64,000 bases of DNA, from contig CP136064.1 of NCBI GenBank assembly GCA_032622095.1, positions 279,021,614-279,085,613 of the forward strand. The letters are read 5' to 3'. This DNA is from Siphonodentalium dalli (taxonomy: Eukaryota > Mollusca > Scaphopoda > Gadilida > Siphonodentaliidae). The notes under the pieces were generated by a model. It was given only the letters and a program-made list of their open reading frames with translations, made no database searches and was not told the DNA's origin. The position numbers and the translations under genes are program-made. This document shows positions 46,449-58,402 of this stretch, piece after piece (positions within the stretch are counted from its first letter, which is position 1; every line of letters begins with the position of its first letter).

Positions 46449-48531
46449 ATGTCGAAGGAAACCGCTGTGCAGCTAAGTGCCAAAAAACGGATGCTGTCAC
46501 GAAGAGTGGCTAGATCCAATGATCGCCGATGTATTGTCCACTATGAGCGCAACACACACGACACAGTCTTAGTACAACTTACTGAAACCGGGTTCGACAA
46601 AATTCACCAGATTGTTGATGAACGTTCGAAATCTTCGAAGCCCAATGTGAAACTAACTGATATTTGCACAAATGTTCCTGCTGAGTATGACATTATGCAT
46701 CACGGTTATCACAGGTGGTGCTATCAAAACTTTACCAATACCAAGACGCTGAAACGACAAATTGTCGACAATGGCGAAGGTTCCCGTGGTGAAAAGCGGA
46801 CAAAACGATGTTCTGCTAATTCTTCTGTTGGGTCCCCATTGCTGCCTTCATCCTTAGAACGACTGTGCCCGCTACTATTCTCAATGAACCATCACAATTA
46901 CGCCAGGTATTTGCCCTTCTATCTCCATTCGATGAGAAACCTTGACAAGACGCACCCAGGTGCTAGTGATCTACTTCGGATGAATGGATTCAGTGTGTGT
47001 CGGTCAGATGTGCCTGCCTCAAGAGCACCCGTTGATATTACGATAGAGCAAACAATAAACCGTCATACCAATAGCCACGGTGGAATAATAGGACTAAGTC
47101 GAAATAAAGCAGCATACGAAAGGTGGTGTGCCACAAGATATCAGCGTGCCAAATATGTCGAAGAGACCCTAGCAATGATTGGTGTTGAGGATTCGGATCG
47201 ATTTTTGCACAAGGAAATGGAATATGCGAGCATGTTTCGGAGTGAATTGTCTGTTCAGAAATTGGAAGAAGCATTTGACAATTTTTTGAACCCGTTCAAA
47301 GTTGTGAATAAAGAGGAGTTGTACAATATATCGTCCGGTATGCCAGCACCAGTAGATGTTGCCGATGATTTGCTCACGATTCGTAGTCAATGTGTTACGG
47401 CGATGAATGACTTCATTAACGATAGGATTATTGACAAGAGTGTTAAATTCCACGATCCTATCAAAAAGTCTGGCATCGAGACATTTTCATCTATGGTTGT
47501 TCGGCGCAAACTGAAAGCATCGAATAACAAAATTGTTCAGTTGAAAGCAGAGAGAAACATTTTTGGGCAGATGGTCCTTCTAGCATGCCAGCACAACGTC
47601 AACTTGGAGCTGACTCTCACTTACCCGCTGGGTCCTATTCCGTGGGCCTTGGCAACCGCAGACGGCTGTCCTTACAAAACGGATAAATCAAAGTTGATGC
47701 ATAAGCTGGAAATAGAGCTCGAGCCGGTTGTGAGTGCCCCAAAACAAAACACAATTCACGTATACGATGGAAATGCATTGGTATTCCAGAGTCGTTCAGT
47801 GGTGTGGCTGAGCACATTTTCGGTATACTGGCCGACAAGGTTCAGGTTCATTTTGTTACTGATAGCTATAAGGAAAATTCCATTAAATCGTTCGAGCGTG
47901 ACAGACGTGGTCACTCGGATACGTTTCTAATAGCCGGACCCAAAACCAAAACTCCGAGGGACTGGAAAAACAGTGAAACAGTAACAGTGAAAATAAAACA
48001 CAGTTAATAAATTTGCTATTTAGAGAATGGCAAAATCCCAAGTATGCCAAAAAACTTGCAAACCGATTCATGTTTTTTTCATGTCAGGACGAGTGCTTCT
48101 CTTTGACCAGCATTGATGGCGAAACAGTGTCAGTTTCTCTTGTGCAAGAGTTGTGTTCAACGCAAGAAGAAGCGGACACTAAAATTGTATTACATTGTTT
48201 GCATGCGTCCGCAAACGAAGCTGCTACATCGACAATAATAGTAAGATGTTCAGACACTGATGTGTTCATTATTTTGTTGAAGTATTCCCCCGATATTGTA
48301 CCTAACATACTATTTGACACAGGTATGGGCAATCAGCGCCGATTGCTAGACATCAAAGGGGCATCATCTTTGCATGGGGTACCTCTATGTTCTGCCCTCC
48401 CTGCACTACACGCGTTTACTGGTTGTGATACCGTCAGTTCGTTTGTGAGAAAGGGGAAAATGAATGCTCTGAAAATTGTAATTGACAATCCATATATGGT
48501 ATGCAGGGATAGAATATGTCCATCTTATTAA
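46449..48531 (+). pseudogene. Broken member of a conserved invertebrate transposon-like family
   Basis: Three consecutive frames make one protein-like product. Frame one (46449 to about 47795) has YHRWCYQNFTNTKTLKR, MNHHNYARYLPFYLH, DITIEQTINRHTNSHGGIIG and SSGMPAPVDV. Frame two (about 47796-47990) has GVAEHIFGILADKVQVHFVT, DSYKENSIKSFERDRRGHSD and TKTPRDWKN. Frame three (about 47990-48531) has QEEADTKIVLH, RCSDTDVFIILL and LHAFTGCDTVSSF. I recall this block order from uncharacterised multi-copy proteins of corals and molluscs; that is memory, not a search. The three acidic motifs EEAD, DTD and GCD resemble the metal-binding pattern of PIN/5'-nuclease folds, which is inference. Lesions are a one-base shift near 47793 and a 14-bp tandem duplication near 47980. 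The product ends soon after the third acidic motif, so the C terminus is missing or continues past an intron at atatggtatgcag (48495). Confidence 0.7.
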
Positions 48532-49239
48532 TGTAAAACCATCAAAAGTCTGTTTGTCAGGGAAATTTTACATGAATATTAGGAGTGATGAAGTGAGTTA
48601 ATGCTGACCCACTCAGTGCCTGCGCATGCTTGAATGAGCATATTTATGTTCCGTATGAAATTCCCTGATAAAATTGGCAATAACGAATTGGCAACAAAAA
48701 CAACTGTATCGTTACTGCAGTTGCAGTACAAGGCACGCATAATGTCATTGACTGGTAACAAATCATGAATGAACTGATGTCAGATCAATCAAATGAAAAA
48801 TCAAAACAACATTACAATGAGAGGTGTCAAACTCTTCCAAAACCGCCCGAATTCTCGTGTTGTTTTCTGATGTCGTGATGTTTGTTTATGTTGTGTAACT
48901 TCATGATCATGCCGACATTGAATACATGCACGTGTATAAATTTCACAAACGTATGTTATTATCAAAGCTATTATAGTTATCTTCGTGATCGACATCAGTC
49001 ATATGTAAAATTCAACAAAATTGTACGGGCTATTTAGAAGTTATATAAATCTATCACAAATCGGTTGCCAAGTTGAAATATATTGTAAATCTGTTTTATG
49101 GTGCCCTTATTAGAATGAGCAAAGGGGATACCACATTATCCTGTCCCATTTGCTCTTTTGTGAATAGCTTACACCATAAAGAGTTATCCCCCTTCTCCCC
49201 TTTAAAATAAATAATGCCAAGCTATAAGTACAAGTGTGA
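48532..49239. other. AT-rich DNA, includes left flanking repeat
   Basis: No gene. The part at about 48826-48905 (aaccgcccgaattctcgtg and gttgttttctgatgt) recurs at 50870-50945, so the tandem arrays between them are bracketed by a direct repeat. Confidence 0.5.
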
Positions 49240-50079
49240 ACGAGGGTATATCTCACCAGGGTATATAACGAGGGTATATCTCACCAGGGTATATAACGAG
49301 GGTATATCTCACCAGGGTATATAACGAGGGTATATCTCACCAGGGTATATAACGAGGGTATATCTCACCAGGGTATATAACGAGGGTATATCTCGCCAGG
49401 GTATATAACGAGGGTATATCTCACCAGGGTATATAACGAGGGTATATCTAACCAGGGTATATAACGAGGGTATATCTCACCAGGGTATATAACGAGGGTA
49501 TATCTCACCAGGGTATATAACGAGGGTATATCTCGCCAGGGTATATAACGAGGGTATATCTCACCAGGGTATATAACGAGGGTATATCTCACCAGGGTAT
49601 ATAACGAGGGTATATCTCACCAGGGTATATAACGAGGGTATATCTCACCAGGGTATATAACGAGGGTATATCTCACCAGGGTATATAACGAGGGTATATC
49701 TCACCAGGGTATATAACGAGGGTATATCTCACCAGGGTATATAACGAGGGTATATCTCACCAGGGTATATAACGAGGGTATATCTCACCAGGGTATATAA
49801 CGAGGGTATATCTCACCAGGGTATATAACGAGGGTATATCTAACCAGGGTATATAACGAGGGTATATCTCACCAGGGTATATAACGAGGGTATATCTCAC
49901 CAGGGTATATAACGAGGGTATATCTCGCCAGGGTATATAACGAGGGTATATCTCACCAGGGTATATAACGAGGGTATATCTCACCAGGGTATATAACGAG
50001 GGTATATCTCACCAGGGTATATAACGAGGGTATATCTCACCAGGGTATATAACGAGGGTATATCTCACCAGGGTATATA
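49240..50079 (+). repeat. 28-bp tandem array, 30 copies
   Basis: Unit acgagggtatatctcaccag plus ggtatata. Nearly all copies are identical. Rare variants (ctcgccag at 49393, 49534 and 49926; ctaaccag at 49448 and 49840) recur with a spacing of 392 bp, exactly 14 units, showing a recent 14-unit duplication. Confidence 0.96.
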
Positions 50080-50820
50080 ACGAGGGTATATCTCACCAGT
50101 ATTCAGTGTGAACGAGGGTATATCTCACCAGTATTCAGTGTGAACGAGGGTATATCTCACCAGTATTCAGTGTACGAGGGTATATCTCACCAGTATTCAG
50201 TGTGAACGAGGGTATATCTCACCAGTATTCAGTGTGAACGAGGGTATATCTCACCAGTATTCAGTGTGAACGAGGGTATATCTCACCAGTATTCAGTGTG
50301 AACGAGGGTATATCTCACCAGTATTCAGTGTGAACGAGGGTATATCTCACCAGTATTCAGTGTGAACGAGGGTATATCTCACCAGTATTCAGTGTACGAG
50401 GGTATATCTCACCAGTATTCAGTGTGAACGAGGGTATATCTCACCAGTATTCAGTGAACGAGGGTATATCTCACCAGTATTCAGTGAACGAGGGTATATC
50501 TCACCAGTATTCAGTGAACGAGGGTATATCTCACCAGTATTCAGTGAACGAGGGTATATCTCACCAGTATTCAGTGAACGAGGGTATATCTCACCAGTAT
50601 TCAGTGAACGAGGGTATATCTCACCAGTATTCAGTGAACGAGGGTATATCTCACCAGTATTCAGTGAACGAGGGTATATCTCACCAGTATTCAGTGAGCG
50701 AGGGTATATCTCACCAGTATTCAGTGAACGAGGGTATATCTCACCAGTATTCAGTGAACGAGGGTATATCTCACCAGTATTCAGTGAACGAGGGTATATC
50801 TCACCAGTATTCAGTGTCTG
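50080..50820 (+). repeat. 32-bp then 30-bp tandem array
   Basis: Related to the 28-bp array: the same acgagggtatatctcaccag core is followed by tattcagtgtga (32 bp, to about 50445) and then by tattcagtga (30 bp, 12-13 copies). The 30-bp part is open in one frame (50424-50828) as a decapeptide repeat beginning NEGISHQYSV; no start context or flanking coding sequence supports a protein. Confidence 0.95.
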
Positions 50821-51197
50821 CAGGTTAGTTTATGTCATGAAAAATAATACGATGTCAACGAAAGATGCCGACTTCTCTATAACCGCCCGAGTTCTCATGT
50901 CGTTTTCCGATGTGGTGTTTGCTTAGGACGTGTAAATTATTGTTCATACTGCTATGAGGCTGCCATTTAGGAATGTCATGTCATTTAATGTTGTTACCCA
51001 ATCTTTTGCAGACTGCTCCCTCCCTTGGTAACATATAGGTGCCATGTCACCAACAAGAGGTCTACGTGTAACTGTCGTTAAACAAGAATTCTGACATTTG
51101 AGAAAGACCAAAATGATCAGCATATGTGAACTTGAACCCACTGATTTTTGGAAAGTTGACTCTTCCCATTCAATTGGTGTTCATTCAGGCATGTAGC
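50821..51197. other. Linker between two arrays, includes right flanking repeat
   Basis: Contains the 50870-50945 repeat of the 48826-48905 segment. No gene is visible. Confidence 0.45.
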
Positions 51198-52649
51198 CAT
51201 TCACCATCATAAGATATATTGATTCTATATAACAGACTAGGGGGTTGCATTCACCATCATAAGATATGTTGGTTCTATATAACAGACTAGGGGGTTGCAT
51301 TCACCATCATAAGATATGTTGGTTCTATATAACAGACTAGGGGGTTGCATTCACCATCATAAGATATGTTGGTTCTATATAACAGACTAGGGGGGTTGCA
51401 TTCACCATCATAAGATATGTTGGTTCTATATAACAGACTCGGGGGTTGCATTCACCATCATAAGATATGTTGGTTCTATATAACAGACTCGGGGGTTGCA
51501 TTCACCATCATAAGATATGTTGGTTCTATATAACAGACTAGGGGGTTGCATTCACCATCATAAGATATGTTGGTTCTATATAACAGACTAGGGGGTTGCA
51601 TTCACCATCATAATATATGTTGGTTCTATATAACAGACTAGGGGGTTGCATTCACCATCATAAGATATGTTGGTTCTATATAACAGACTAGGGGGTTGCA
51701 TTCACCATCATAAGATATGTTGGTTCTATATAACAGACTAGGGGGTTGCATTCACCATCATAAGATATGTTGGTTCTATATAACAGACTAGGGGGTTGCA
51801 TTCACCATCATAAGATATGTTGGTTCTATATAACAGACTAGGGGGTTGCATTCACCATCATAAGATATGTTGGTTCTATATAACAGACTAGGGGGTTGCA
51901 TTCACCATCATTAGATATGTTGGTTCTATATAACAGACTAGGGGGTTGCATTCACCATCATAAGATATGTTGGTTCTATATAACAGACTAGGGGGTTGCA
52001 TTCACCATCATAAGATATGTTGGTTCTATATAACAGACTAGGGGGTTGCATTCACCATCATAAGATATGTTGGTTCTATATAACAGACTAGGGGGTTGCA
52101 TTCACCATCATAATATATGTTGGTTCTATATAACAGACTAGGGGGTTGCATTCACCATCATAAGATATGTTGGTTCTATATAACAGACTAGGGGGTTGCA
52201 TTCACCATCATAAGATATGTTGGTTCTATATAACAGACTAGGGGGTTGCATTCACCATCATAAGATATGTTGGTTCTATATAACAGACTAGGGGGTTGCA
52301 TTCACCATCATAATATATGTTGGTTCTATATAACAGACTAGGGGGTTGCATTCACCATCATAAGATATGTTGGTTCTATATAACAGACTAGGGGGTTGCA
52401 TTCACCATCATAAGATATGTTGGTTCTATATAACAGACTAGGGGGTTGCATTCACCATCATAAGATATGTTGGTTCTATATAACAGACTAGGGGGTTGCA
52501 TTCACCATCATAAGATATGTTGGTTCTATATAACAGACTAGGGGGTTGCATTCACCATCATAAGATATGTTGGTTCTATATAACAGACTAGGGGGTTGCA
52601 TTCACCATCATAAGATATGTTGGTTCTATATAACAGACTAGGGGGTTGC
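51198..52649 (+). repeat. 50-bp tandem array, 29 copies
   Basis: Unit cattcaccatcataagatat followed by gttggttctatataacagac and tagggggttg. Copies differ only by rare single changes (for example taatatatg, actcggggg, one extra g), so the array is very homogeneous. Confidence 0.97.
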
Positions 52650-52926
52650 CTGTCAAAAATGAAGGGTGACAATCATGACATGCATGAAAAACGTGTGAAG
52701 GATTAGTAAATTATTAGTGTTCCTTCAAGTAATTTTAAATAATTATTAGTCACCTGAGGTAAACAGTGTCTACTACATGTCACTATCCAGATAAAGTTAC
52801 CATCTATCTTTTAAGCTGATATTAAATATTCGTTATTGCTAATTATTAGTGCATCTTCAAGTCATTTCCATATCCTGTGACATTCCCCATGTCATGTTAC
52901 CTGTATATGTGCACCAATTTTCTTAC
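52650..52926. other. No recognised gene
   Basis: AT-rich with repeated taattattagt motifs. It is split from 53389 onward by the MITE insertion. Confidence 0.3.
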
Positions 52927-53388
52927 ATATGTGACCCGCCATATCAAATCCAGTCGGAAGTCGGGATTTTTTTTACCCTGTGCCAATGCATTCTCTTATA
53001 TATGCGAGTCGACCATAGGTCGCCTCGCATATATATATAAGAGAATGCATTGGCCTAACAATTTTTTATCATTTTTTTTAAATAAATGTTTCTGACAATT
53101 TTAAGGACATAAAATAAAAAACATCCATTACCCTGCAGGGAGCCCCACACATATATAGAAGCATATAGAAGAGTGTCGTCTGCTTATGTTTGTCTGGGGC
53201 TCTGTGTGGGTGAAATTATACAATTGTTAAAGAATACAAGAAAAAATTATTAAAATTGTAAAAAATTGTTAGGCCAATGCATTCTCTTATATATGCGAGG
53301 CGACCTATGGTCGACTCGCATATATAAGAGAATGCATTGGCACAGGGTGAAAACATCCCGACTGGATTTGATATGGCGGGTCACATAT
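52927..53388. mobile_element. Nested-palindrome MITE, 462 bp
   Basis: The ends are perfect inverted repeats, atatgtgacccgccatatca and its complement. Each arm also contains its own hairpin, gccaatgcattctcttatat ... atataagagaatgcattggc, at about 52983-53053 and 53275-53340, so the whole forms a palindrome of palindromes. Target duplication appears to be within the atat at the edges. The central 200 bp is AT-rich without a gene. Confidence 0.82.
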
Positions 53389-53995
53389 CTCAAGATAAAT
53401 GCTCTTTATTGATCATGTAATTTATTAGTCCCCCTTTCCCCTTTAAGTAGTCATTTGAGGTCAAAGGCTCCAATCCCATGATATTCCCCTGGTCATGTGA
53501 ACATAATCATGTGTACCAATTTTCCTACATATCTTCTACACTTATACGGAACGCTCTGTATTGCTCAGTTATGCCCCTGTAAGTCGTCTTGAGGTCAAAC
53601 ATGGCGGGTGTCAAACATGATTGCAGGAAAATAATATCACTGCTGCACCACTGATAACAATATAAAGAAAGCCGGCAAACGGTGTGAGGAGTTTGTCTGG
53701 AAATAACCTTGGCATGAAATCGGCTGAAACCACATTCGTCGTGTATGCATTATACCAGAAAAATATCACCTTGATAACCTTTGGGAAGTGCATTATATCT
53801 CAGGTTGCCTTATACTAATTGGCTTGAAATTTGGCATGTCGTGTTCTAAGATATACCTCAGGACATGGTAAAAATTTGGGTGCCATCGGACATGGGGGTG
53901 ATATATTTTTTACACGCCAAAATTGTGACAGATAAACACACAGATACACACACACACAGACAAACACTTGGCTTCTTTTTAGATAGATTATCTTC
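53389..53995 (+). repeat. Possible SINE-like repeat with CA-rich tail
   Basis: From about 53800 the sequence has aaatttggcatg and gacatgggggtgatat followed by acagataaacacacagatac-type simple sequence, the layout seen for retroposon 3' ends elsewhere in the window. The 5' limit is unclear. Confidence 0.4.
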
Positions 53996-54674
53996 CCAAA
54001 GTGTCATTGCATTCTGATCACCACATCCACGCTAAGTGAGGGTCAGCCCCAAACCACTGATGCGCACACAAGCAATGCATTTTTTGGGTACACATTGTGG
54101 AGTATGTCATAAGGACAATAACAGTGACGACCAAAACATTACTGTTACAGTAGCATTACCGTTCAAAGTCAAATTAGATACCAAAGTTTAATAAAAACTT
54201 GATGGTACATGGTCAAAGAATTGGAACATATTCAGAAAATCATATTTAGACTAAAATATTTGAATTTACAACACGATTAGCGATGTTTGTTGACAGATCA
54301 CTGTAACAGTTTTGTTTACAGAACAATGGTTTCAACGCGCAAAATTTCGTTATTGGAGGTGTATCAATAACACAGTTCTCTATTTCTCTATGTTCTTCTT
54401 GGTGGTAATGTTTTAACAGACTTTTATAACATTTACCCACCGTGAGTGCATTGAGTTCCCTACTCAGGTGCGTAGATTAAAAAACTAAATTATACAACAA
54501 ATGTTTCCATACATACAGGTACACAAATGATTCCATACATACAGGTACACAAATGTGAGGAATTTTGTGATGAACATCAGCATGATAACTAAATTGATTG
54601 AATTTCACATAAAATAAACAATTTTCAACAAATAATCACATCACATTTTTAAATCACATCAATAAATGCACGAT
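53996..54674. other. No recognised gene
   Basis: AT-rich DNA with a duplicated ttccatacatacaggtacac near 54505-54550. No other features. Confidence 0.3.
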
Positions 54675-54835
54675 AAGGCCTGAGAATAAGGTGCCGGACA
54701 TTTGTAGAATGAGGTTCACAGAGGGTGAATTTAATGATGCTAGTGATGTTAGTGGTGCTCGGGTAGCATCACTACATTCACCCTCTGGGGACCTCATTCT
54801 ACAAATATCCAGCACCATATTCTCAGACTTGCACA
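54675..54835. mobile_element. Triple-hairpin MITE family, single-hairpin copy
   Basis: Only one hairpin (54704-54806) between the outer ends (gcctgagaataaggtgccgg and ccagcaccatattctcagac). This may be a short relative or the product of internal deletion of the longer form. Confidence 0.7.
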
Positions 54836-54947
54836 TCAATAAATGCATGATTTGAAAAACATCACAATAAGGCCAGGCAAAGTCAATTTCCTGTTTTGTC
54901 AGGCAGGGGTGTGTATTGTCAGGCAGGGGTGCATATTTATATTTTAT

Positions 54948-55399
54948 TACCAGGCCGGAGAATAAGGTGCCTGTCATTTGCAGAATGAGGTCCCCCAGAG
55001 GGTGAATTTGCTATGAAGGATAGCGTCACTGACTTCAGCCTCTGGAGTCCTAATTCTACTTAGGCCTCATCTTTGGAAAGTTTATTATCAAATTTCTATA
55101 AAAGTAATAATAAAACTTCTTCACATAGATTCTGTTTATTTGTTAGTTTAGTTTCTCTATATCCCCAAATTAGCAGACGACATATTGCATAATCAAGGTT
55201 CCCAATGGGTGTACATCACAATATTCACCATTTTGGGAACTTCGATCTGAGTATGTATCCCATAGCAGATGAGGCCTAAGCAGAATGAGGTCCCCAGAGG
55301 GGGAATTTGGTGATGGTAACCTGCTGTGTGGGATAGCATCACTAAATTTATCCTCTGGGGACCTCATTCTGAAATGCCAGGTACATGAAACTCAGGCTT
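54948..55399. mobile_element. Triple-hairpin MITE, copy 3
   Basis: Same family as 42740-43207 with closely similar internal sequence, for example ttcttcacatagattct and tctctatatccccaaatt. Hairpins at 54980-55060 and 55280-55375 and the central caatgggtgtacatc hairpin. Confidence 0.72.
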
Positions 55400-55470
55400 T
55401 TTTATTACATTCTTGTTCCTAGAATTACAGTGTTCCTGCTGTTCCAAATCAATACGGAACTTGCGTTCCA

Positions 55471-56003
55471 TTTAAAGATGGATTATCTCTTTAAATAACA
55501 AATTTTAAATAGTTGCGTGGGTATAAAATAATAGATATGAACTGAAGACCTATGTCCAGAAAAGCTTCTATCAATTAATATTGATTTTATTTCTAATATT
55601 AAATCGGGCCCATTTATGTTACTATTTTTAGAACCGACCATTCGGATGAGACCGTATTGCGATATAGAGCACTGGGCTGTTCCTACGGCTACGCATCGAA
55701 TGTCAAATGTCACAGATTGGTTGTTTGTATTGTTTTGTTCCACAGATATAAGCGATAATGAGTATAATTAACGTTTATTTGTGACAAAATTGCACAATAT
55801 AATTTCTGGTCTCTGTTAACAGTAACCACTATTGTTCGTTAGCTGAACAAACACACCTTTTTAGACCAGAAAATATTCGAATTAAAATTAATATTAATCG
55901 ATAGAAGCATTTCCGGGCAGGAGTCTTCGATTCAAATCTAATATTTTATACCCCGGTAACTATATAATACATGTTTACAAAGAGATAATCCACCTTTAAG
56001 AAA
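55471..56003. mobile_element. Inverted-repeat element of about 530 bp
   Basis: The left end (tttaaagatggattatctct) pairs with the right end (agagataatccacctttaa). The arms continue with gtataaaataatagat, gaagacctatgtccaga and cttctatcaattaatattga, matched in reverse at 55880-55960. No coding capacity. Partial copies occur at 3590-3765 and 38525-38655. Confidence 0.72.
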
Positions 56004-56103
56004 TGGATGTTGATTTGCTTGCGTTCGATCCATAGAGCATGGATGCATGTTGGTGTGAGATTTTGTATGGAACACAATAAACTCAACATCCATTGGTGTC
56101 AGA

Positions 56104-57330
56104 CCGATTCTCCGAAGACCTATTACTACGAAGGCCCACAACTCCGAAGACCCGATTCTCCGACGGCCCACAACTCCGAAGACCCGATTCTCCGACGGCC
56201 CATAACTCCGAAGATCCGATTCTCCGAAAGCCCATAACTCCGAAGGGCCGATTCTCCGAAGACCTATAACTACGAAGACCTATAACTCCGAAGGGCCGAT
56301 TCTTCGAAGACCTATAACTCCGAAGGCCCGATTCTCCGACGGCCCATAACTCCGAATGTCCGATTCTCCGAAGGTCCGATTCTCCGAAGATTTTGTTTTA
56401 TCGGGGTATTATCGTTTACTAAATAGTGTACAGTCCAGTGGCGAAGCCAAGGGGTCCCAAAATTCCTTTCCCATTAAACCTCTACTTGCTGTTTCAGACA
56501 ATATGGGCCCCTACCAAAACATGTCCAATGTCATGTAAACGCCCGGAAATCGTTCATGGGGCATCAAAATATTCAAAATTTCCTACTGCCCCCACCTAAA
56601 TGGGAATCCTGACCCGCCACTGACGATACACCAGATACTATAACGTTACGTTGGCCCACGAGATGCCAGAGTAAAATGTACAGGGGTGAACGGGGAAGAA
56701 CTTGTCCTTTTTCATATATAAAATGAACTTGTTAGGCTACTCTGACATTCTTGCAGCGTTTCGTTATAATATACACGGTGCACACCAATGGCGGAGCCAG
56801 GGTTCCCATTTAGAGGTGCACATTAATTATCATATGTGGGGGATATGTGAGGGATATATCATGCATATGCTATGCCGAAAGCATATCACGAAGGCCTGAT
56901 TTGGGGAGCACATGCATGGGAGGGGTCGCCCCAATCGTTGGTCCGGGGGCTCCCCTGTGCAGGAACACTGTGAATATTTGAATGCCTAGGAGGGATTTCC
57001 GGACGTTTACATGACATTTGACATGTTTTTGGGGGGGGGCGGTCTTCCCTAGGGCCCCATTGACTCCGCCACTGGACTGTACACTATTAAATAAGCGATA
57101 AAACATGATCTTCGGAGAATCGGACCTTCGGAGAATCGGCCCTTCGGAGTTATAGACCTTCGGAGTTATGGGCGTTCGGCGTTATAGGCCTTCGGAGTTA
57201 TGGGCTTTCGGAGTTATGGGTCTTCGGAGTTATGGAATTTCGGAGAATCGGGACTTCGGAGTTATGGGCTTTCGGAGAATCGGGGCGTCGGAGAATCGGA
57301 CCTTCGGAGTTATGGGTCTTCGGAGAATCG
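56104..57330. mobile_element. Second foldback-like element, 1.2 kb
   Basis: The outer parts are short tandem arrays of ccgattctccgaag / cccataactccgaag (left, 56104-56395) and their inverse, cttcggagaatcgg / cttcggagttatggg (right, 57111-57330). Inside, the arms continue as non-repetitive inverted sequence: gtttactaaatagtgtacag and cactggactgtacac, then aacatgtccaatgtcatgta and its inverse. A hAT-like end, cagtggcg.agcca, occurs in each arm. The spacer is only about 160 bp. Tandem repeats at the outer ends of long inverted arms make this a small analogue of the 10.7-kb palindrome. No transposase. Confidence 0.75.
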
Positions 57331-58402
57331 CTACGTAACCCATCCATTACTTATATCTACACTCAACTGGCAGATTAATTACCGCCGGGGACCACCGAGA
57401 CCGCCCGGCATGCACTGGTAGTTCGCCGTGCCATTTGCTGTGATCACCGCCCCTCGTTTCGATTTATTTTCGTGTATCTGCAACTGATACACGCCAGTGA
57501 TTTCGATGTGCACGTATTGCCGATAGATTCCGCTGTCGGAATTTTATAAAAGATTCCGCAATTTATGATCAGGAATTAAACAAAATGCACTAGAATACCG
57601 ATTAAGGCAAAATTTTAGCTCCCCCCTACGAGTTTGTACACCCTAATTTTCTGCTTTAAACAAAGGCCAGATCACCCAGAGTAGACCCCGAAGCCACGAC
57701 AAATATATTTCATGGCTGGCTCAACCGATTTTCGTGGCTGGTTAGCTAGCTAAGCCGGCTCAGTTACGACGTTCGTGGCTGACGAAATATGGCGGCTCAG
57801 CCGGCTGAGATGTTATCATTCAGCGTATTTTCGTTTCCGAAATGTTCCTAATCCCCTGTTACCGGTTATAGACGCCGTTTTTTTGCGTTTGTAGAATTCC
57901 AGACCACACGTAATCTTTTGATGTTGGGCTTTTCCATTATGGCGAAAATTCAAGAAGGACTGGCATGGATATACTATATAGTTTCCCATCTAATCGGTAT
58001 AAGTAGTTACATTGGGACTTCTGTCTACTTCAGACTGCTATCATCACTGCCATCTTGCGATATATGCATGCATCATTGAATGATGAACCCGATAGTAATG
58101 ATATATAATATTTCAAACTATTTTCTATTCTTATTTGTATATATTGACAAATGCCAGTGATGTCTGAGACTGGGTGTTATAAACAATTTATATTTTAACC
58201 CTTTCAATACCGAATGGATGCGCCCATTCAGTTATATGAAAGCATGCATTGGGAGTCTATTCCACATTAAGGGGCCAGGTGTTCTGATAATATAACAACC
58301 ATGCCGTGTCAATGCGAGTATGCCAATATTAGACAATGCGGTTTAGTTCTTTGCGATTCACAGTGCAGTTGTGTTTGACATATGAAAGTGTCAATGACAC
58401 TG
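57331..58402. other. No recognised gene
   Basis: A ggctgag/ctcagcc-rich stretch lies at 57700-57820. A gaccccgaagccacga block near 57690 resembles the inverse of DNA near 62630 just beyond the next element, a weak hint of outer inverted ends. Otherwise unassigned. Confidence 0.35.

Noticed and set aside
49240-50820. Telomeric repeat
   Set aside because: The unit is unrelated to TTAGGG, and no TTAGGG runs are found in the window.
50424-50828. Decapeptide-repeat protein (134 codons)
   Set aside because: The frame exists only because the unit is 30 bp. The preceding 32-bp units destroy it and no start or exon context is seen.
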